A stretch of 6,774 bases of DNA from Cyanobacteria bacterium OH_CDB_58. GTDB lineage: Bacteria > Cyanobacteriota > Vampirovibrionia > Gastranaerophilales > Gastranaerophilaceae. The notes beneath the pieces are model-generated. The model searched no databases. It was given only the letters and a program-made list of their open reading frames with translations, and was not told the DNA's origin. Positions 5,744 to 6,774 of the stretch are shown piece by piece. Within the stretch, counting starts at the first letter, position 1. Each line of letters begins with the position of its first letter. The position numbers and the translations under genes are program-made. The DNA lies in the NCBI GenBank assembly GCA_023435965.1, contig JAEZLC010000295.1:1-6774 (forward strand), in the 5' to 3' direction.

Positions 5744-6664
5744 TTGGGTTCTTATCAAGATATTATCGCCTTAGTTCAGCCAGATTTGGCCGATTTGGAT
5801 GAGAATTTATGCAAGATATTAAGCGAGAAAAAAAACGAGCTAACTTCAAAGCTTGAGAAGTATTTGTTTTCAAAGTCTAAAAGGATACGCTCTGTGCTTA
5901 TATTCTTGCTGGCAAGAGCTATTTTGGATTCTGTTGATGAGAATTCCAAGAAGATTGCTGCTGCGACAGAGCTTATTCATAATGCTACTCTTATTCACGA
6001 TGATATAATTGATGATTCGGATTTGAGAAGAGGCGAAACTACTATAAATTATGAATTTACAAATGATTTAGCTGTGGTTGCAGGTGACTTTTTGCTCTCT
6101 TTATCTTTGGAAGAGCTTATATCTGTTGGGAATGCAGAAGTTATAAAAATATATGCAGCTTCCCTGAGAAGTCTGTGTGAGGGGGAAATAAACCAGTATT
6201 TTAGCAGAAATCAGGTGATTTCTATAGAGGAATATATTGAAAAGTCAGAAAGAAAAACGGCAATGCTTTTTAGGGCAGGACTTCTTTCTCTTGATGCTCT
6301 TTGGGGAACAAAATATGCGGAAAAAATTTCGAGCTTCGCGACCAATTTTGGTATTGCTTTTCAAATAAGAGACGACTTGATTAATGTTTTGAAAACAGAT
6401 GAATCAAAACCTGTATATAATGACATCAAAAACGGAATTTATACCGCTCCTGTAATTTATTACCTGCAAGACAAAAACTTATCCCCCCAAGATGTCTCAG
6501 AGTCGGTTATACAAGAGCTTAGAATGGGCGATGCCGTCCTGAAGACCAAACAATTAATACAAAAACATGTTAATTTAGCTATTGCTTCTTTAGATTTTCT
6601 GCAAGATAATCTCTACAAGCAAAGAATCATAAATCTGTGCGAATACTTATCAGAGGTTGAGTAA
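5744..6664 (+). CDS. trans-polyprenyl diphosphate synthase
   Basis: Elongates allylic diphosphates with isopentenyl diphosphate in the cytoplasm to make a trans-polyprenyl diphosphate. The 306 residues fit the IspB/HepT/IdsA superfamily. The first aspartate-rich motif is intact: DDIID (86-90) followed by DSDLRRGETT with Arg95/Arg96. Small Ala81 five residues before it suggests a long-chain rather than C15/C20 product. LCEGEINQ (144-151), Lys171-Thr172 and FQIRDD (206-211) are also conserved. Oddities: the second motif reads DDLIN (210-214), Asn replacing the third Asp; the N-terminal GGKRxRP motif reads SKSKRIRS (43-50); and the usual GKPxGxDL region reads SKPVYNDI (221-228). Start: TTG at 5744, since the upstream frame is closed by TAG at 5729-5731 and no in-frame ATG is near; AGGA at 5730-5733 is ten bases away. 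lepB follows after one base. Confidence 0.88.
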   Translation: MGSYQDIIALVQPDLADLDENLCKILSEKKNELTSKLEKYLFSKSKRIRSVLIFLLARAILDSVDENSKKIAAATELIHNATLIHDDIIDDSDLRRGETTINYEFTNDLAVVAGDFLLSLSLEELISVGNAEVIKIYAASLRSLCEGEINQYFSRNQVISIEEYIEKSERKTAMLFRAGLLSLDALWGTKYAEKISSFATNFGIAFQIRDDLINVLKTDESKPVYNDIKNGIYTAPVIYYLQDKNLSPQDVSESVIQELRMGDAVLKTKQLIQKHVNLAIASLDFLQDNLYKQRIINLCEYLSEVE

Positions 6665-6665
6665 A

Positions 6666-6774
6666 GTGAATATAAATAAAGATAAAATCAAGGCAATATT
6701 GCGTGAAACCATAGAAACGATAGTTTTTGTAGTCGTTATGGTCATTGTGATAAGATTTTTCATCGGTGAAATAC
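6666..6774 (+). CDS. lepB: signal peptidase I, N-terminal part (cut by window end)
   Basis: The GTG at 6666 opens a frame that runs off the window after 36 codons. It encodes a short charged cytoplasmic start, then RETIETIVFVVVMVIVIRFF (residues 13-32) and IGEI. A charged RE..ET lead-in, one membrane helix and an RFF/RTF exit just before the catalytic domain are typical of type I signal peptidases, which release secreted proteins from the membrane by a Ser/Lys dyad. The catalytic Ser and Lys lie beyond the window, so the call rests on the N-terminus alone. Only one base separates it from the polyprenyl synthase stop, and GAGG (6653-6656) inside that gene is nine bases upstream, so the two are co-transcribed and probably translationally coupled. 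Confidence 0.75.
   Translation, partial: MNINKDKIKAILRETIETIVFVVVMVIVIRFFIGEI

Noticed and set aside
5736..5774. ATG-started 12-codon frame overlapping the polyprenyl synthase start
   Set aside because: It is out of frame with the synthase and its ATG is only two bases from AGGA, too close for good initiation. A leader-peptide role is conceivable but unsupported.

Overview
This AT-rich window (roughly one third G+C by eye) looks like a bacterial chromosome with the edge of an integrated mobile element at its left end. All genes read with the standard code. Two genes start with TTG and one with GTG, each judged from its ribosome binding site or coupling. The gene set and style (small hydrophilic proteins with a short hydrophobic tail, strong AT bias) would fit an uncultured gut bacterium such as a non-photosynthetic cyanobacterial relative (Gastranaerophilales/Melainabacteria). 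That placement is an impression and no marker in the window proves it.

Left part (1-1700): the C-terminal end of an unrecognised hydrophilic protein, then a complete tyrosine recombinase (395-1423) that points toward the 3' end of a tRNA-Gly(GCC) gene on the minus strand (1699-1773). An integrase pointing at a tRNA 3' end is the classic layout of a phage, ICE or genomic island integrated in a tRNA gene, so the element probably extends leftward out of the window. Around the integrase lie several short repeats: a 14-bp exact direct repeat on both sides of the gene, a pair of longer degenerate repeats exactly 154 bp apart, and a 14-bp palindrome. They are candidate recombinase or directionality-factor sites. 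The tRNA has its own promoter and a strong terminator hairpin.

Middle part (1853-5200): a nucleotide-sugar cluster. On the minus strand uxs (UDP-glucuronate decarboxylase) and ugd (UDP-glucose 6-dehydrogenase) overlap by one base (TAATG) and form an operon that converts UDP-glucose to UDP-glucuronate and then UDP-xylose. Divergent from it, across a 100-bp promoter region, is a GalE-type 4-epimerase. It may make UDP-galactose, or with its neighbours may turn UDP-xylose into UDP-arabinose. These sugars would feed surface polysaccharide or glycan synthesis.

Right part (5197-6774): a small putative membrane protein of unknown function, convergent with and slightly overlapping the epimerase gene. 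Divergent from it is a trans-polyprenyl diphosphate synthase with an extended -10 promoter, followed after one base by the start of signal peptidase I (lepB), which runs off the window. These look like housekeeping envelope functions.

I did not find a convincing previously undescribed system. The most worthwhile leads are the repeat architecture around the integrase and the altered motifs of the polyprenyl synthase.
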